The position numbers and the translations under genes were made by a program. A DNA stretch of 64,000 nt, from positions 124,001-188,000 of the forward strand of contig CANGOP010000002.1 of the NCBI GenBank assembly GCA_947455595.1, in the 5' to 3' direction. Positions 1-8,990 of this stretch are shown piece after piece. A model generated the notes under the pieces. The model was given only the letters and a program-made list of their open reading frames with translations, made no database searches and was not told the origin of the DNA. How positions within the stretch are numbered: position 1 is the first letter of the stretch; each line of letters opens with the position of its first letter. Source of the stretch: Gammaproteobacteria bacterium (GTDB lineage Bacteria; Pseudomonadota; Gammaproteobacteria; Steroidobacterales; Steroidobacteraceae).

Positions 1-708
1 AAAGACCAGCGCGCACGGCTTATCGCACACCGCCTCGGCCTCAGTGTCGATGAGCGGGCCGCTTATGGCCGTGCGATTGATGGCTACCTGCAGCGCGGTT
101 TCCCAGTGCTTCGGGAGGCCACGATTGGGCTGTGCTGGCCGTATCAGGGCGAATATGACGCCCGGCCGGTCGCCGAAGGATGGCGCGCTGAGGGTGCTCG
201 GCTCGCGTTGCCGTCGGTCGTGGCCAAGGCCACTCCGCTGGAATTCCTGCAGTGGTGGCCCGAGGTGGAGATGCGCGCCGGGGTGTATGACATTCCGGTC
301 CCGGTGGGGACGTCACGGTTGGTGCCGGACGCCCTCTTGATTCCGGTCGTCGGGATCGGGGCTCAAGGCGATCGGTTGGGCTATGGCGGCGGCTTCTACG
401 ATCGGACGTTGGTGGCATTGGCCCGGCGGCCGATCACCATTGCGATCGCCTACGAATCGGCACGCGTGCCGACAACCCACCCGCAGGACCATGACGTCCT
501 GATGGACTTTGTCGTCACCGAAAATGGGATCGAGGCGACCGTACCCGGTGGTCTTGAACGAATTGATGAAGCCGAGGCCCGGCAGCGCTCGGCGCAGTTG
601 TGGCTGCAGCGGGGTCTCGGTCAAGGCGCCTCGCAGCACACGGATTCGACAGTGGAATCGCACCGCCAGACAAGGGGTGCGGACGTTTATCAATCAATGC
701 CCGAATGA
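1..708 (+). CDS. fau: 5-formyltetrahydrofolate cyclo-ligase, 5' end outside window
   Basis: ATP-dependent conversion of 5-formyl-THF to 5,10-methenyl-THF in the cytoplasm, a salvage step of folate one-carbon metabolism. The frame is open from base 1, so the N-terminus lies upstream. The family signature GYGGGFYDRTL is present, preceded by a conserved LIPVVGIGAQGDRLG stretch. About 235 residues are visible; the last 40, after the core fold, are polar and look like a variable tail. The next gene, fhs, starts 21 bases after the stop, so the two one-carbon enzymes are probably co-transcribed. In many gammaproteobacteria this gene follows 6S RNA, which would lie outside the window. Confidence 0.9.
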   Translation, partial: KDQRARLIAHRLGLSVDERAAYGRAIDGYLQRGFPVLREATIGLCWPYQGEYDARPVAEGWRAEGARLALPSVVAKATPLEFLQWWPEVEMRAGVYDIPVPVGTSRLVPDALLIPVVGIGAQGDRLGYGGGFYDRTLVALARRPITIAIAYESARVPTTHPQDHDVLMDFVVTENGIEATVPGGLERIDEAEARQRSAQLWLQRGLGQGASQHTDSTVESHRQTRGADVYQSMPE

Positions 709-729
709 CGGGCCGCAAGGGAGACTTAC

Positions 730-2403
730 GTGCGTTCAGACATCGAAATTGCGCAGGCAGCGACCATGAAGCCAGTGACGGAGGTCGCCTCACGACTGGG
801 TATCCCTGACGATGCGCTGGATCAGTACGGCAAGTACAAAGCCAAGATTTCGCTGGAATACATCGACAGCCTGGCCTCGAAGCCGGACGGTAAGTTGATT
901 CTGGTCACCGCGATCAGCCCGACGCCGGCGGGCGAGGGTAAGACCACGACGACCGTTGGTTTGGGCGATGCACTGAATAAGATCGGCAAGAAGGCGGTCA
1001 TTTGCCTGCGTGAGCCGAGCCTCGGGCCCGTGTTTGGTATGAAGGGCGGTGCCGCTGGTGGCGGTATGGCGCAGGTTGTCCCAATGGAGGACATCAACCT
1101 GCACTTCACCGGTGACTTCAATGCCATCGCTTTGGCTAACAACCTCCTGGCGGCGTTGTTGGATAACCATATTCATCACGGCAATGCTCTGGGAATTGAC
1201 GTGCGTCGCATCACGTGGAAGCGCGTGATGGACATGAACGACCGCGCACTGCGTGACATCACGGCTTCGCTGGGCGGCCCGGGCAATGGCTACCCACGTC
1301 AGGATGGCTTTGACATCGTTGTGGCCTCCGAAGTGATGGCGATCTTCTGTCTTGCGACGAGCCTCAAGGACCTCAAGGAGCGCCTGGGCAACATCGTCGT
1401 TGGCTATACGCGTGATCAGAAGCCGGTGCGCGCGCGTGAATTGAATGCTGCCGGCGCGATGACCGTCCTGCTGCGTGAAGCGCTGAAGCCAAACTTGGTT
1501 CAGACGCTTGAGAACAATGCTGCCTTCATCCATGGCGGTCCGTTTGCGAACATTGCGCACGGCTGTAACTCGGTACTCGCCACGAAGACCGCGCTCAAGC
1601 TTGCTGACTATGTTGTGACGGAAGCAGGCTTCGGTGCCGATCTCGGAGCTGAGAAGTTCATTGATATCAAGTGCCGCAAGTCGGGACTGAATCCGTCGGT
1701 CGTCGTGCTCGTGGCCACGGTCCGCGCGCTGAAGTTCCATGGCGGCTGCGATCTCAAGGAAATGAGCTCCGAGAACCTGCCGGCGCTAGAGAAGGGCATC
1801 GTTAATCTCGAGCGTCACGTCAATAACGTGCGCACCCACTATGGGCTGCCGTGCGTCATCGCGATCAACCATCGCACGACCGACACGGATGCCGAAGTCG
1901 CACTTCTCAAGGAGAAGATGGCTGCCCACGGCGCACCAGTAGTGCTCGCGCGCCACTGGGCCGAAGGCGGCGCCGGTGCAACTGAATTGGCACAGACCGT
2001 GGTGGAGACGATCGACAAGAACCCAGGCAAGGCAACCTTCGTCTATGACGAATCGCTGCCGCTATGGGACAAGATGAAGGCGATCGCCACCAAGATCTAT
2101 GGCGCCGCTGACATCAGCGCCGACTCGAAGGTGCGCGCTCAGATCAAGCAGCTCCAGGAGAGCGGTTACGGTCACTATCCGGTTTGTGTTGCTAAGACGC
2201 AGTACTCGTTCTCGACCGATCCGTCCTTGAAGGGCGCGCCATCGGGGCACATGGTGAACGTTCGCGAAGTTCGCCTCGCAGCGGGCGCGGAGTTCGTGGT
2301 CATGGTGTGCGGCGACATTATGACGATGCCGGGATTGCCGAAGGTTCCCTCGGCTGACCACATCGATATTGACGAAAATGGTAAGGTCGTAGGCCTCTTC
2401 TGA
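730..2403 (+). CDS. fhs: formate--tetrahydrofolate ligase
   Basis: Makes 10-formyl-THF from formate, THF and ATP in the cytoplasm. At 557 residues it has the usual family length. The nucleotide-binding loop [16 protein letters not shown] lies near residue 65, followed by the family's [19 protein letters not shown] segment. I chose the GTG start at 730 because AAGGGAG (717-723) sits 6 bases before it; no ATG gives a better fit. Its position right after the cyclo-ligase suggests joint formyl-folate supply. The permease gene follows after 11 bases that contain a GGGGGA ribosome site, so transcription probably continues. Confidence 0.97.
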   Translation: MRSDIEIAQAATMKPVTEVASRLGIPDDALDQYGKYKAKISLEYIDSLASKPDGKLILVTAISPTPAGEGKTTTTVGLGDALNKIGKKAVICLREPSLGPVFGMKGGAAGGGMAQVVPMEDINLHFTGDFNAIALANNLLAALLDNHIHHGNALGIDVRRITWKRVMDMNDRALRDITASLGGPGNGYPRQDGFDIVVASEVMAIFCLATSLKDLKERLGNIVVGYTRDQKPVRARELNAAGAMTVLLREALKPNLVQTLENNAAFIHGGPFANIAHGCNSVLATKTALKLADYVVTEAGFGADLGAEKFIDIKCRKSGLNPSVVVLVATVRALKFHGGCDLKEMSSENLPALEKGIVNLERHVNNVRTHYGLPCVIAINHRTTDTDAEVALLKEKMAAHGAPVVLARHWAEGGAGATELAQTVVETIDKNPGKATFVYDESLPLWDKMKAIATKIYGAADISADSKVRAQIKQLQESGYGHYPVCVAKTQYSFSTDPSLKGAPSGHMVNVREVRLAAGAEFVVMVCGDIMTMPGLPKVPSADHIDIDENGKVVGLF

Positions 2404-2414
2404 GGGGGACCGAC

Positions 2415-3854
2415 ATGACCGGGACTGAGCGGTGCGTCGATGAGGGCGGCCGCCCATCCCGGGCCGAGCTGATTCGTGGGCTCGGTCTTTCCGCAGCGGT
2501 GTCGATCAATGTTGCCAACATGATCGGCACCGGTGTCTTTCTGAAGACACGGGTGATGACCTGCAATGTTGGGAGCCCATGGCTTGTGATGGCCGCATGG
2601 GTCGCGGCAGGTCTGTTGGCATTAGCGGGTAGTTTTTCCTACGGTGAAGTGGCCGCGCTGCTGCCGGAAGCTGGCGGTGAGTACGCTTTTTTGCGGCGTG
2701 CCTACGGCCGGATCGTCGGCTTTCTGTACGGCTGGACCTTCTTTGGAATCGCCCGCTCAGCTTCGCAGGCTGCTTTAGCCATCGGATTTGCGACCTTTCT
2801 CAATCAGGCTGCTGGCCACGCGCTGGAGCCGACCCTGTTGACGGTCGGTCCGATCGCCTTGACGGGCATCACGTTGGTATCGATCGCGGCGATCTGGATC
2901 GTTGCCTTGGTGAATTTTCGACCCGTCACAACCGGTGGCGCCCTTGCCATCGGTCTGACGTTGATCAAGATCGTGTTGGTGGCGGCAGTCGCCGCTACGT
3001 TGTTGCTCTTTGCCCACGGGCAATGGGGCCATCTTGATATGGCGCTCAGCTCAGCAGCAACCTGTGAACAGGTGTCGGGTTCGGCTCGAGGTGGCGTCAT
3101 CGGATTCGGTGCTGCCATGGTGGGAGCCTTGTGGGCCTATGACGGATGGCAGAACGTCGCGCCGCTGGCGGGCGAAGTGAAGAATCCGGAGCGCAATCTG
3201 CCGCGCGCCTTTGTGGGCGGAATGCTGGTGGTCGGCGCTCTCTATATCGTCGCGAATCTTGCGTACTTTTACGCGATGACGCCGGATCAAATCGGCAGCA
3301 CATCGCTCCATTCGTCTGTCGCTTCCGATGCACTGGGCGCCACCATCGGCCCGGCGGCCGTGATCGTGATCTTGTGCATTCTGATGGTTTCTAGTGTCGG
3401 ATCTTTGCATGCGTCCGTACTGGCGAATTCACGTATTCCCTATGCGATGGCGCGTGAAGGATTATTTTTCCGATCGCTCTCCGTGGTTTCGCAGCGCACC
3501 AATGTGCCGGTACGCGCGATCGTGGCACAGGCGAGCTGGGCATCCATACTGGCTGTCATGGGCAACTATGATGCATTGACCGATTCAGTCGTGTTCGCGT
3601 CTTGGTTGTTTTACGGTTTGTCGGCGGGCTCGGTATTTGTGTTCCGCAGAACCATGCCGGACGTACCGCGCCCTTACCGCGCGTTCGGATATCCGGTACT
3701 GCCGATCCTGTTTTTGTTGGTCACCACCTGGCTGTTGGTGAACAGTTTTGTGGCTGACGCGCCCCGAGCATTGTTGGGCGCAGGGTATATTGCGTTGGGA
3801 CTGCCCTTTTATGCGTGGTGGACACGCAAGTTGCCGGGAGTTACACGCGGGTAA
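2415..3854 (+). CDS. APC-superfamily amino-acid permease
   Basis: Inner-membrane transporter of 479 residues with about 12 hydrophobic segments. The first helix has the APC motif GTGVF (residues 38-42), and a GGEYAFLRRAYG segment follows around residue 85, as in the LAT/SteT type of amino-acid exchangers. The substrate cannot be read from the sequence. The start ATG has GGGGGA 6-7 bases upstream, and the gene lies 11 bases behind fhs. The 3' end overlaps the convergent phosphatase gene by 14 bases (3841-3854). Confidence 0.88.
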   Translation: MTGTERCVDEGGRPSRAELIRGLGLSAAVSINVANMIGTGVFLKTRVMTCNVGSPWLVMAAWVAAGLLALAGSFSYGEVAALLPEAGGEYAFLRRAYGRIVGFLYGWTFFGIARSASQAALAIGFATFLNQAAGHALEPTLLTVGPIALTGITLVSIAAIWIVALVNFRPVTTGGALAIGLTLIKIVLVAAVAATLLLFAHGQWGHLDMALSSAATCEQVSGSARGGVIGFGAAMVGALWAYDGWQNVAPLAGEVKNPERNLPRAFVGGMLVVGALYIVANLAYFYAMTPDQIGSTSLHSSVASDALGATIGPAAVIVILCILMVSSVGSLHASVLANSRIPYAMAREGLFFRSLSVVSQRTNVPVRAIVAQASWASILAVMGNYDALTDSVVFASWLFYGLSAGSVFVFRRTMPDVPRPYRAFGYPVLPILFLLVTTWLLVNSFVADAPRALLGAGYIALGLPFYAWWTRKLPGVTRG

Positions 3855-4530
3855 TGAGATGGGGTTCCCGCAAATGAGGGACCGTATTGAAATTAACCAG
3901 CCCGACCTCACCCGGTCGATGACGCAACTCTGTCAGCGCTGTGTTGTGAATTTCGGCAGACAGGTGAATGACTCGGTGATCATCCAAACCTAACACGGCG
4001 CCGACAACAGCAGAGACTAAGCCACCTGAGGTAAATGCGACACTCCGCCCAGCGTCTGCGCACAGGTGATCTACGACGGCGATGGCGCGAGCACGGAATG
4101 CGTGCCAAGGCTCGATATCCGGGGCGGCAAAGCCACCGCTTGCCCACTCATGCATGATTTCGCGAAAGCGACCAAAGAGACGCTTGATTGCCGCATCGCG
4201 GCTTTCATCTCCGGACAGCAAGGCATCGCCAGTTTCTTGTATTCCTGCCGCACGCTTCAGAACCGTCAATCCGTGGTGCTCATCAAGATCAGCGACGAGT
4301 TGTGCGTGGGGCCAGTAGAGGCCGCGCTCCCGGTAGACCGCTTCCACATGCGCGAGCGTCTGTGCGTGTCGCTGCCGTGGGCCCACCAAAACGGTGTCAA
4401 AGGTGACGCCGCGGTCTGCCCAGTACAGCCCCAGCTGCCGGGCCTGTTCATGGCCGAGCGGTGAGAGCGCGTCATAGGTTGCTCCCTGCACGGAAGCTTG
4501 GCCATGCCGAATGAGTGTCACATGTCCCAT
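3841..4530 (-). CDS. histidine phosphatase family protein
   Basis: A 229-residue cytoplasmic protein of the phosphoglycerate-mutase-like fold. The catalytic phosphate-accepting histidine is in TLIRHGQAS near the N-terminus (His9); a second conserved histidine is in the EIHNTALT segment near the C-terminus. An earlier in-frame ATG at 4566 exists. I prefer 4530 because GAGGA is placed 5 bases before it and the start then follows the upstream gene's stop (4538) by 7 bases without overlap. Substrate unknown. It is the last gene of the mdh-marC-hlyD-phosphatase run on the minus strand. Confidence 0.85.
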   Translation of the reverse strand: MGHVTLIRHGQASVQGATYDALSPLGHEQARQLGLYWADRGVTFDTVLVGPRQRHAQTLAHVEAVYRERGLYWPHAQLVADLDEHHGLTVLKRAAGIQETGDALLSGDESRDAAIKRLFGRFREIMHEWASGGFAAPDIEPWHAFRARAIAVVDHLCADAGRSVAFTSGGLVSAVVGAVLGLDDHRVIHLSAEIHNTALTELRHRPGEVGLVNFNTVPHLREPHLITRV

Positions 4531-4537
4531 GAGGTCC

Positions 4538-5599
4538 TCATTGTCGATGAGCAAACCAGCGATCAAAGCGTGTGTGTGCGCCAGTGTCGATGCGCACTGT
4601 GGCGCTCATGCCATCACGCAGGGGTGGATCATCCGCCCGAACCGCCAAAGCTATGCGTACAGGGATACGCTGGACGACCTTGACCCAATTACCGGAGGCA
4701 TTTTGCGCAGGCAGTAGCGCAAACTCAGCGCCAGTGGCACCGGCGATGCTGTCTACGGTTCCCTGCCACGAGTGGGCTGTGTAGGTGTCTATTTCAACCT
4801 GAACGGGCTGCCCTGGACGAACCCACTCCAGGTCGGTTTCCTTGAAGTTAGCGTCGAGCCAAATCCGATCACTGCCGACAACCGCAAACGCAGGACGACC
4901 CGCTTCAACCCGAGCGCCCACTTTGGGTAAGTGACTCACAATGCCTTGCCGAGGCGCATAGACGCGTGTCCGCGCCAAATCGACACGGGTTCGGTCGAGC
5001 TCCGCCTTGGCAACGCGCACGGGCGGAAAGTCATCCACGGCGCGATGAGCGCGTCCACCGAGCCGTGCCAGCAATTGGTCGCGCTGTAATTCCAGTACGC
5101 CGATGGCGCCCACCGACAATTCTGTATTGCGATGCGAGGTGTCGACCGTCGCGGCCGGAATGAGTTTGCGGCTCGCCAGTTCGTCCTGACGTTGGGTGTC
5201 CCGCAGTGCATATTCGGCAGAGCGACGAGCCATCGCGACCTCGCCCTCCTTCTCTCGATACGCGGCAAGTGCCCCGGCGATTTCCGCCCGTGCAGCCTCT
5301 AATCTCGACGCGGCTGCCTGTATCCCGATCGACTGCAACGTGTCATCGAGTACGAGCACCAGTGCTCCGGGCTGGACCGACTCGTTTTCGCGGAACAGGA
5401 CGTCCTTGACGTCACCGGACACCTGAGGAGACACATCGATGCGGTCGCGCTGGATGTAGGCATTGTCAGTTTCGACATACCGCCCTGCGGAGCCATAGGC
5501 CCAGAAGGCGATTCCCGCAATGACCGTCGGCAACACCCACAACATCAGCGTTCTCACCGGATTGCGCCGGGAAGCTGTGATGACATTTTCTTCGCTCAT
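4538..5599 (-). CDS. HlyD/EmrA-type membrane fusion protein
   Basis: Periplasmic adaptor of a tripartite efflux pump, 353 residues. One membrane anchor (about residues 17-36) is followed by the EmrA-like signature VETDNAYIQ, a biotinyl-lipoyl half (VSPQVSGDVKDVLFRENESV), a helical hairpin, and the second half with the beta-barrel (DANFKETDLEWVRPGQPV). No inner-membrane pump or outer-membrane channel gene lies next to it, so its partners must be elsewhere. No clear ribosome site precedes the ATG at 5599; the stretch before it is CCTCCCCTCCC on the coding strand. An in-frame ATG 18 codons later is a weaker alternative because it would shorten the cytoplasmic end. Confidence 0.85.
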   Translation of the reverse strand: MSEENVITASRRNPVRTLMLWVLPTVIAGIAFWAYGSAGRYVETDNAYIQRDRIDVSPQVSGDVKDVLFRENESVQPGALVLVLDDTLQSIGIQAAASRLEAARAEIAGALAAYREKEGEVAMARRSAEYALRDTQRQDELASRKLIPAATVDTSHRNTELSVGAIGVLELQRDQLLARLGGRAHRAVDDFPPVRVAKAELDRTRVDLARTRVYAPRQGIVSHLPKVGARVEAGRPAFAVVGSDRIWLDANFKETDLEWVRPGQPVQVEIDTYTAHSWQGTVDSIAGATGAEFALLPAQNASGNWVKVVQRIPVRIALAVRADDPPLRDGMSATVRIDTGAHTRFDRWFAHRQ

Positions 5600-5685
5600 G
5601 GGTGCTGCCGGGAGGGGAGGAAATTAATAACGTCAGGTTATCAAATTGACGTGGAGAGAAGAGGTGAACAAGTTCACCAATTAGG

Positions 5686-6366
5686 TCACGGCAAGGTCTG
5701 CGGAGTGGCGAACGGGAGCGTACTCAGCAGCTGATACAGGCCTGTCCAACCGATCTGAATGCCGATACAAAAAAGCAGAAAGGCTGACAGTCGGACAACA
5801 ATCGCCGTACCGGTCTTGCCGATCGCAGCGGCTAGGCGGTCTGAGTGTCGATAGGCGAGATAAATACACACCGATAGGGTGGCAACCGCCATGATTGTGG
5901 CGATAAAGAAAGTGATGGCGTCTGCACTCACGCCGGTGGGCCGATTGGCGCCGATAGAAATCGCCACCGAGATGGTGCCTGGCCCGACCGTTAAGGGCAT
6001 CGTCAACGGGTAGAACGACAAGCGCTCGGTAACCTGGTGATCGCTCAGTGCCGATGTGGCTTCACTACGGCGTTGCTCGGCGATGTCTGGGCTTGTCAGC
6101 ATGCCCCAGCCCGATAGCGCGATGACGATGCCGCCGGCCACCTGTAGCGCCGGCAATTGAATGCCTAAAAAGCTCAGAATATAGGCGCCGACGTATAACG
6201 ACGCTGTGACGAGACAAAACGAGTAAAACGCCACGCGTCGGGACACATGCGCCCGAGCACGTGGCGAAAATTCCTGCGTGGCGCCGAAGAACGTAAAGGC
6301 GCCCGTCAACGGATTGACGATGGAGAAGAGCGCCGTAAACGCCAGCAGGAAAGTGGAAGCGCCCAA
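5686..6366 (-). CDS. MarC family integral membrane protein (TTG start)
   Basis: A 226-residue inner-membrane protein of the MarC/UPF0056 family with about six hydrophobic segments. It shows the family segments SIVNPLTGAFTFF near the N-terminus and PLTMPLTVGPGTISVAI in the middle. No in-frame ATG is available: the reading frame opens just after the mdh stop and the only sensible start is TTG at 6366, preceded by AGAGGA with the right spacing and overlapping the mdh stop. This suggests translational coupling to mdh. The function of the family is unsettled; it is not reliably a multidrug resistance gene. Confidence 0.85.
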   Translation of the reverse strand: MGASTFLLAFTALFSIVNPLTGAFTFFGATQEFSPRARAHVSRRVAFYSFCLVTASLYVGAYILSFLGIQLPALQVAGGIVIALSGWGMLTSPDIAEQRRSEATSALSDHQVTERLSFYPLTMPLTVGPGTISVAISIGANRPTGVSADAITFFIATIMAVATLSVCIYLAYRHSDRLAAAIGKTGTAIVVRLSAFLLFCIGIQIGWTGLYQLLSTLPFATPQTLP

Positions 6367-6375
6367 TGGATCCTC

Positions 6376-7353
6376 TTAGAGCAGATCTTTGACGCCATCT
6401 CGCTCTTCGAGGAGCTCTTGATGGGTCGCAGTCATCCGCGCACGGCTGAATTCGTTGATATCGAGGCCCTGAACGATCTCATAGGATCCGTTCGCCGTCG
6501 TCACTGGGTAGGAGTAGACCACGCCTTCAGGAATGCCGTAGCTGCCATCCGAGGCAACCGCCATGCTGACGAAATCGCCAGGCGCCGTGCCCAACATCCA
6601 GGTACGGATGTGATCAATCGCCGCTGAGGCGGCCGAGGCTGCCGACGAGGCACCACGCGCTTTGATGATCGCCGCGCCGCGCTGCTGCACCGTCGGTATG
6701 AAGGTATCCGCATACCAAGACTGGTCGACCAGTGACAGCGCGCTCTGACCGTCGACCGTCGCGTGGTTCAGATCAGGGTATTGCGTGGCCGAGTGGTTGC
6801 CCCAGATGATGACTTTCTTGACGTCATTGACGTGCTTGCCCGTCTTTTCAGCGAGCTGTGCCATGGCGCGATTGTGATCAAGGCGCGTCATGGCTGTGAA
6901 ATTGCGAGGGTCGATGTCGCGTGCATTGCTGCGCGCGATCAGAGCGTTCGTGTTGGCGGGGTTGCCGACGACCAAGACCTTGACGTCGCGGCGGGCCACT
7001 TCATTGATGGCTTTACCCTGTGCCGAAAAAATCTGTGCGTTCGCGAGCAACAGATCTTTACGCTCCATGCCAGGGCCGCGCGGGCGCGCGCCAACTAAGA
7101 GCGCCGCGCCGCAGTCGCGAAACGCCACTCTAGCATCATCAGTCGCGGTTACCCGGTTCAGCGTAGGAAATGCGCAGTCGCTCAGTTCCATGACCACGCC
7201 GTTCAGCTGCGGTAGCGCCGGCGTGATTTCCAGAAGATTCAAATTCACCGGTTGATCCGGGCCGAGCATCGCACCCGAGGCGACTCGGAAAGCCAGCGCG
7301 TAGCCAATCTGGCCGGCGGCGCCCGTGATGGTGACATTAATTGGCTGTTTCAT
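6376..7353 (-). CDS. mdh: malate dehydrogenase
   Basis: NAD-dependent oxidation of malate to oxaloacetate in the citric acid cycle. The protein has 325 residues. The Rossmann loop [13 protein letters not shown] is at the N-terminus; NPANTNALI, the substrate-binding RLDHNRA and the catalytic-histidine region [13 protein letters not shown] are all present, the pattern of the cytosolic-type (group 2) enzymes of about 327 residues. A longer frame to 7428 exists, but the ATG at 7353 has GGAG about 7 bases upstream and matches the family N-terminus. First gene of the minus-strand run mdh-marC-hlyD-phosphatase. Confidence 0.96.
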   Translation of the reverse strand: MKQPINVTITGAAGQIGYALAFRVASGAMLGPDQPVNLNLLEITPALPQLNGVVMELSDCAFPTLNRVTATDDARVAFRDCGAALLVGARPRGPGMERKDLLLANAQIFSAQGKAINEVARRDVKVLVVGNPANTNALIARSNARDIDPRNFTAMTRLDHNRAMAQLAEKTGKHVNDVKKVIIWGNHSATQYPDLNHATVDGQSALSLVDQSWYADTFIPTVQQRGAAIIKARGASSAASAASAAIDHIRTWMLGTAPGDFVSMAVASDGSYGIPEGVVYSYPVTTANGSYEIVQGLDINEFSRARMTATHQELLEERDGVKDLL

Positions 7354-7490
7354 CTTGGCTCCGAAACTTCTGCGATTAAAGCCCGCTAGTTTAGCCGAAG
7401 GGCCAACGCCGAGATCCTCAAAGTTCACCCGACGGCCCCTGAGCCCCCCTCGCGCAAGCCCGTCGCCAGTTGGGCGCTTGCAAACCGCTT

Positions 7491-7514
7491 AGTGTTGTAG
7501 TTAACTACATCACT
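7491..7514. promoter_or_regulatory. probable operator of the GntR regulator, overlapping the operon promoter
   Basis: A 24-base inverted repeat with one mismatched pair: outer arms AGTG/CACT around a perfect 14-base palindrome TGTAGTTAACTACA (7496-7509). It fits the general GntR-family operator shape (yGT...ACr). It lies 39 bases before the first possible gene start of the operon. TTGCAA at 7478-7483 is a candidate -35 box and would put the -10 region inside the palindrome, so binding would block transcription. Autorepression by the adjacent GntR gene is inference. Confidence 0.7.
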
Positions 7515-7552
7515 ATAGAGGTCAAACAATGGCCTTATTAGGAGTACTGATC

Positions 7553-7747
7553 ATGAGCCCCAAGATGCGTCGATCATTGTTTCTCGCGGGTCTGGTCGCG
7601 TTGGTGGGTGGCCCCCTGCTAGGCACCGTCGCTCATTCCCGGCCTTGCCACCCCAAGGTCTCGCCGTCTGGGGCCGTGGGGGTGGATGCCGGCTCGGGCC
7701 CGACCACCCTTCGGGGGCTGTCGTTCGACGCCCCAACCCGTTTGTGA
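7553..7747 (+). CDS. small exported protein candidate, 64 aa
   Basis: The ATG at 7553 has a strong AGGAG at 7541-7545. It opens with a signal-like sequence (MRRSLFLAGLVALVGG, then a small-residue region and AHS) and continues into an unremarkable Gly/Pro/Ser-rich tail. It lies between the operator and the GntR start, and its stop is 8 bases before the GntR ATG, which itself has only a weak ribosome site. It could therefore be a real small secreted or membrane peptide, a translational coupler for the regulator, or both. No family recognised. An ATG at 7529 in the same frame lacks a good ribosome site. Confidence 0.45.
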   Translation: MSPKMRRSLFLAGLVALVGGPLLGTVAHSRPCHPKVSPSGAVGVDAGSGPTTLRGLSFDAPTRL

Positions 7748-7755
7748 GCCCGACA

Positions 7756-8127
7756 ATGGACACCGCATTTTCCGATACCCAGCCGATCTACCGCCAACTG
7801 CGAGATCGGGTTATTCGCCTGATCCTGGATGAGGCTTTAAAAACGGGTGACGCACTGCCGTCTGTTCGTCAGGTCGCCGCCGAATTCCGCGTCAATCCAC
7901 TGACGGTGCTCAAGGCCTACCAAGAGCTTGCCGACGGGGGTCTCGTTGAAAAGCGACGTGGTCTTGGCATGTTTGTGGCCGAGGGTGCACGGGCGGAGCT
8001 GATGAAGAATGAACGAGAGCGTTTTCTGACCCAAGAATGGCCCAAAGTGCGCGCCACGATTGCTCGCTTGGGTCTTACGCCAATAGAACTAATGGAACAG
8101 CCGACGCTCAGCGCCGGTGGGGAGTAA
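7756..8127 (+). CDS. GntR-family regulator, YtrA-like
   Basis: A 123-residue DNA-binding regulator. The winged helix-turn-helix occupies roughly residues 10-75 (PIYRQLRDRVIRLI, LPSVRQVAAEF, VNPLTVLKAYQELADGG, VEKRRGLGMFV). The short C-terminal part, with no large effector domain, is typical of the YtrA subfamily, which usually controls a neighbouring ABC transporter operon. The ATPase gene follows after 5 bases. I chose ATG 7756 because it is the first start that gives the family N-terminus; the frame is open upstream. It likely represses its own operon through the palindrome at 7491-7514. Confidence 0.9.
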   Translation: MDTAFSDTQPIYRQLRDRVIRLILDEALKTGDALPSVRQVAAEFRVNPLTVLKAYQELADGGLVEKRRGLGMFVAEGARAELMKNERERFLTQEWPKVRATIARLGLTPIELMEQPTLSAGGE

Positions 8128-8132
8128 TCACC

Positions 8133-8990
8133 ATGACCGCGATGCTGAAAGCCTCGAATCTCAAAAAAACGTACGGTAAGAAATCTGCGCTCGATGGCGT
8201 CTCGCTTGAGGTGGCGCCCGGCAGAATTGTGGGCCTGATCGGTCCGAACGGTGCCGGTAAGACGACGTTGCTCAAAGCACTGCTCGGATTAATTCGGGTC
8301 GAAGGTGACCTGTCAGTGCTCGGGCTCGACCCCGTCAAGGATCGCGAAATGCTGCTGCGGGATGTTGCGTTTATCGCAGACGTCGCGTTACTTCCCCGCT
8401 GGCTACGGGTCGGCGACGCGATCGACTTCACCGCCGGTGTACACCCGCGGTTTCGGCGGGAACGATGCGAGGCATTTTTAGCGAAGGCTGGCATCGACCA
8501 CAGCGCTCGCATCAAGACGCTTTCGAAGGGCATGGTGGCCAAGGTCCATCTTGCGCTCGTCACTGCGATTGATGCCCGTCTGCTGGTCCTCGATGAACCA
8601 ACGCTGGGGCTTGATATTCTGGCGCGACGTTCCTTCTACGACGGACTGGTTGCTGACTACATGGAAGGCGATCGCTCAATCCTCATCACGACACATCAGG
8701 TTGAGGAGATTGAGCATCTTTTGACCGACCTGGTGTTCATCAATCGCGGCAAAGTTGTGCTGGATGCGTCAATGGAGTCCGTCGCACAACGCTTCCACGA
8801 ACTGGTCACGACGCCCGATCAAATGAACGCTGCGATCGCGCTCCATCCTGTTGCGAGCCGCGATGTCTTGGGTCGCAAAGTCTTTCTTTACGACGGAATC
8901 GACCCTGCTGCACTCATGCCGCTCGGCGAAGTGCGGACGCCTTCGGTTGCTGATCTCTTTGTCGCAAAACTCTCAGGAGAGGTGGCATGA
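8133..8990 (+). CDS. ABC transporter ATP-binding protein
   Basis: Cytoplasmic ATPase subunit of an ABC-2 type transporter, 285 residues. Walker A GPNGAGKT is at 37-44, the signature is the variant LSKGM, Walker B is RLLVLDEPT, and the H-loop follows in LITTHQVEE. The start ATG has GGGGAG 8 bases upstream. The stop overlaps the permease start (ATGA). The LSKGM signature and the YtrA-type regulator place it with YtrB-like or bacteriocin-immunity-like exporters; the substrate is unknown. Confidence 0.93.
   Translation: MTAMLKASNLKKTYGKKSALDGVSLEVAPGRIVGLIGPNGAGKTTLLKALLGLIRVEGDLSVLGLDPVKDREMLLRDVAFIADVALLPRWLRVGDAIDFTAGVHPRFRRERCEAFLAKAGIDHSARIKTLSKGMVAKVHLALVTAIDARLLVLDEPTLGLDILARRSFYDGLVADYMEGDRSILITTHQVEEIEHLLTDLVFINRGKVVLDASMESVAQRFHELVTTPDQMNAAIALHPVASRDVLGRKVFLYDGIDPAALMPLGEVRTPSVADLFVAKLSGEVA

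Noticed and set aside
790-1740. 316-codon minus-strand frame opposite fhs
   Set aside because: Antisense shadow of a fully conserved gene; no ribosome site or family.
7496-7509. TAGTTAACTA core identical to the centre of the E. coli TrpR operator
   Set aside because: It stands before a GntR/ABC operon, not before trp; the neighbouring GntR protein explains it better, and the trp promoter has no such site.
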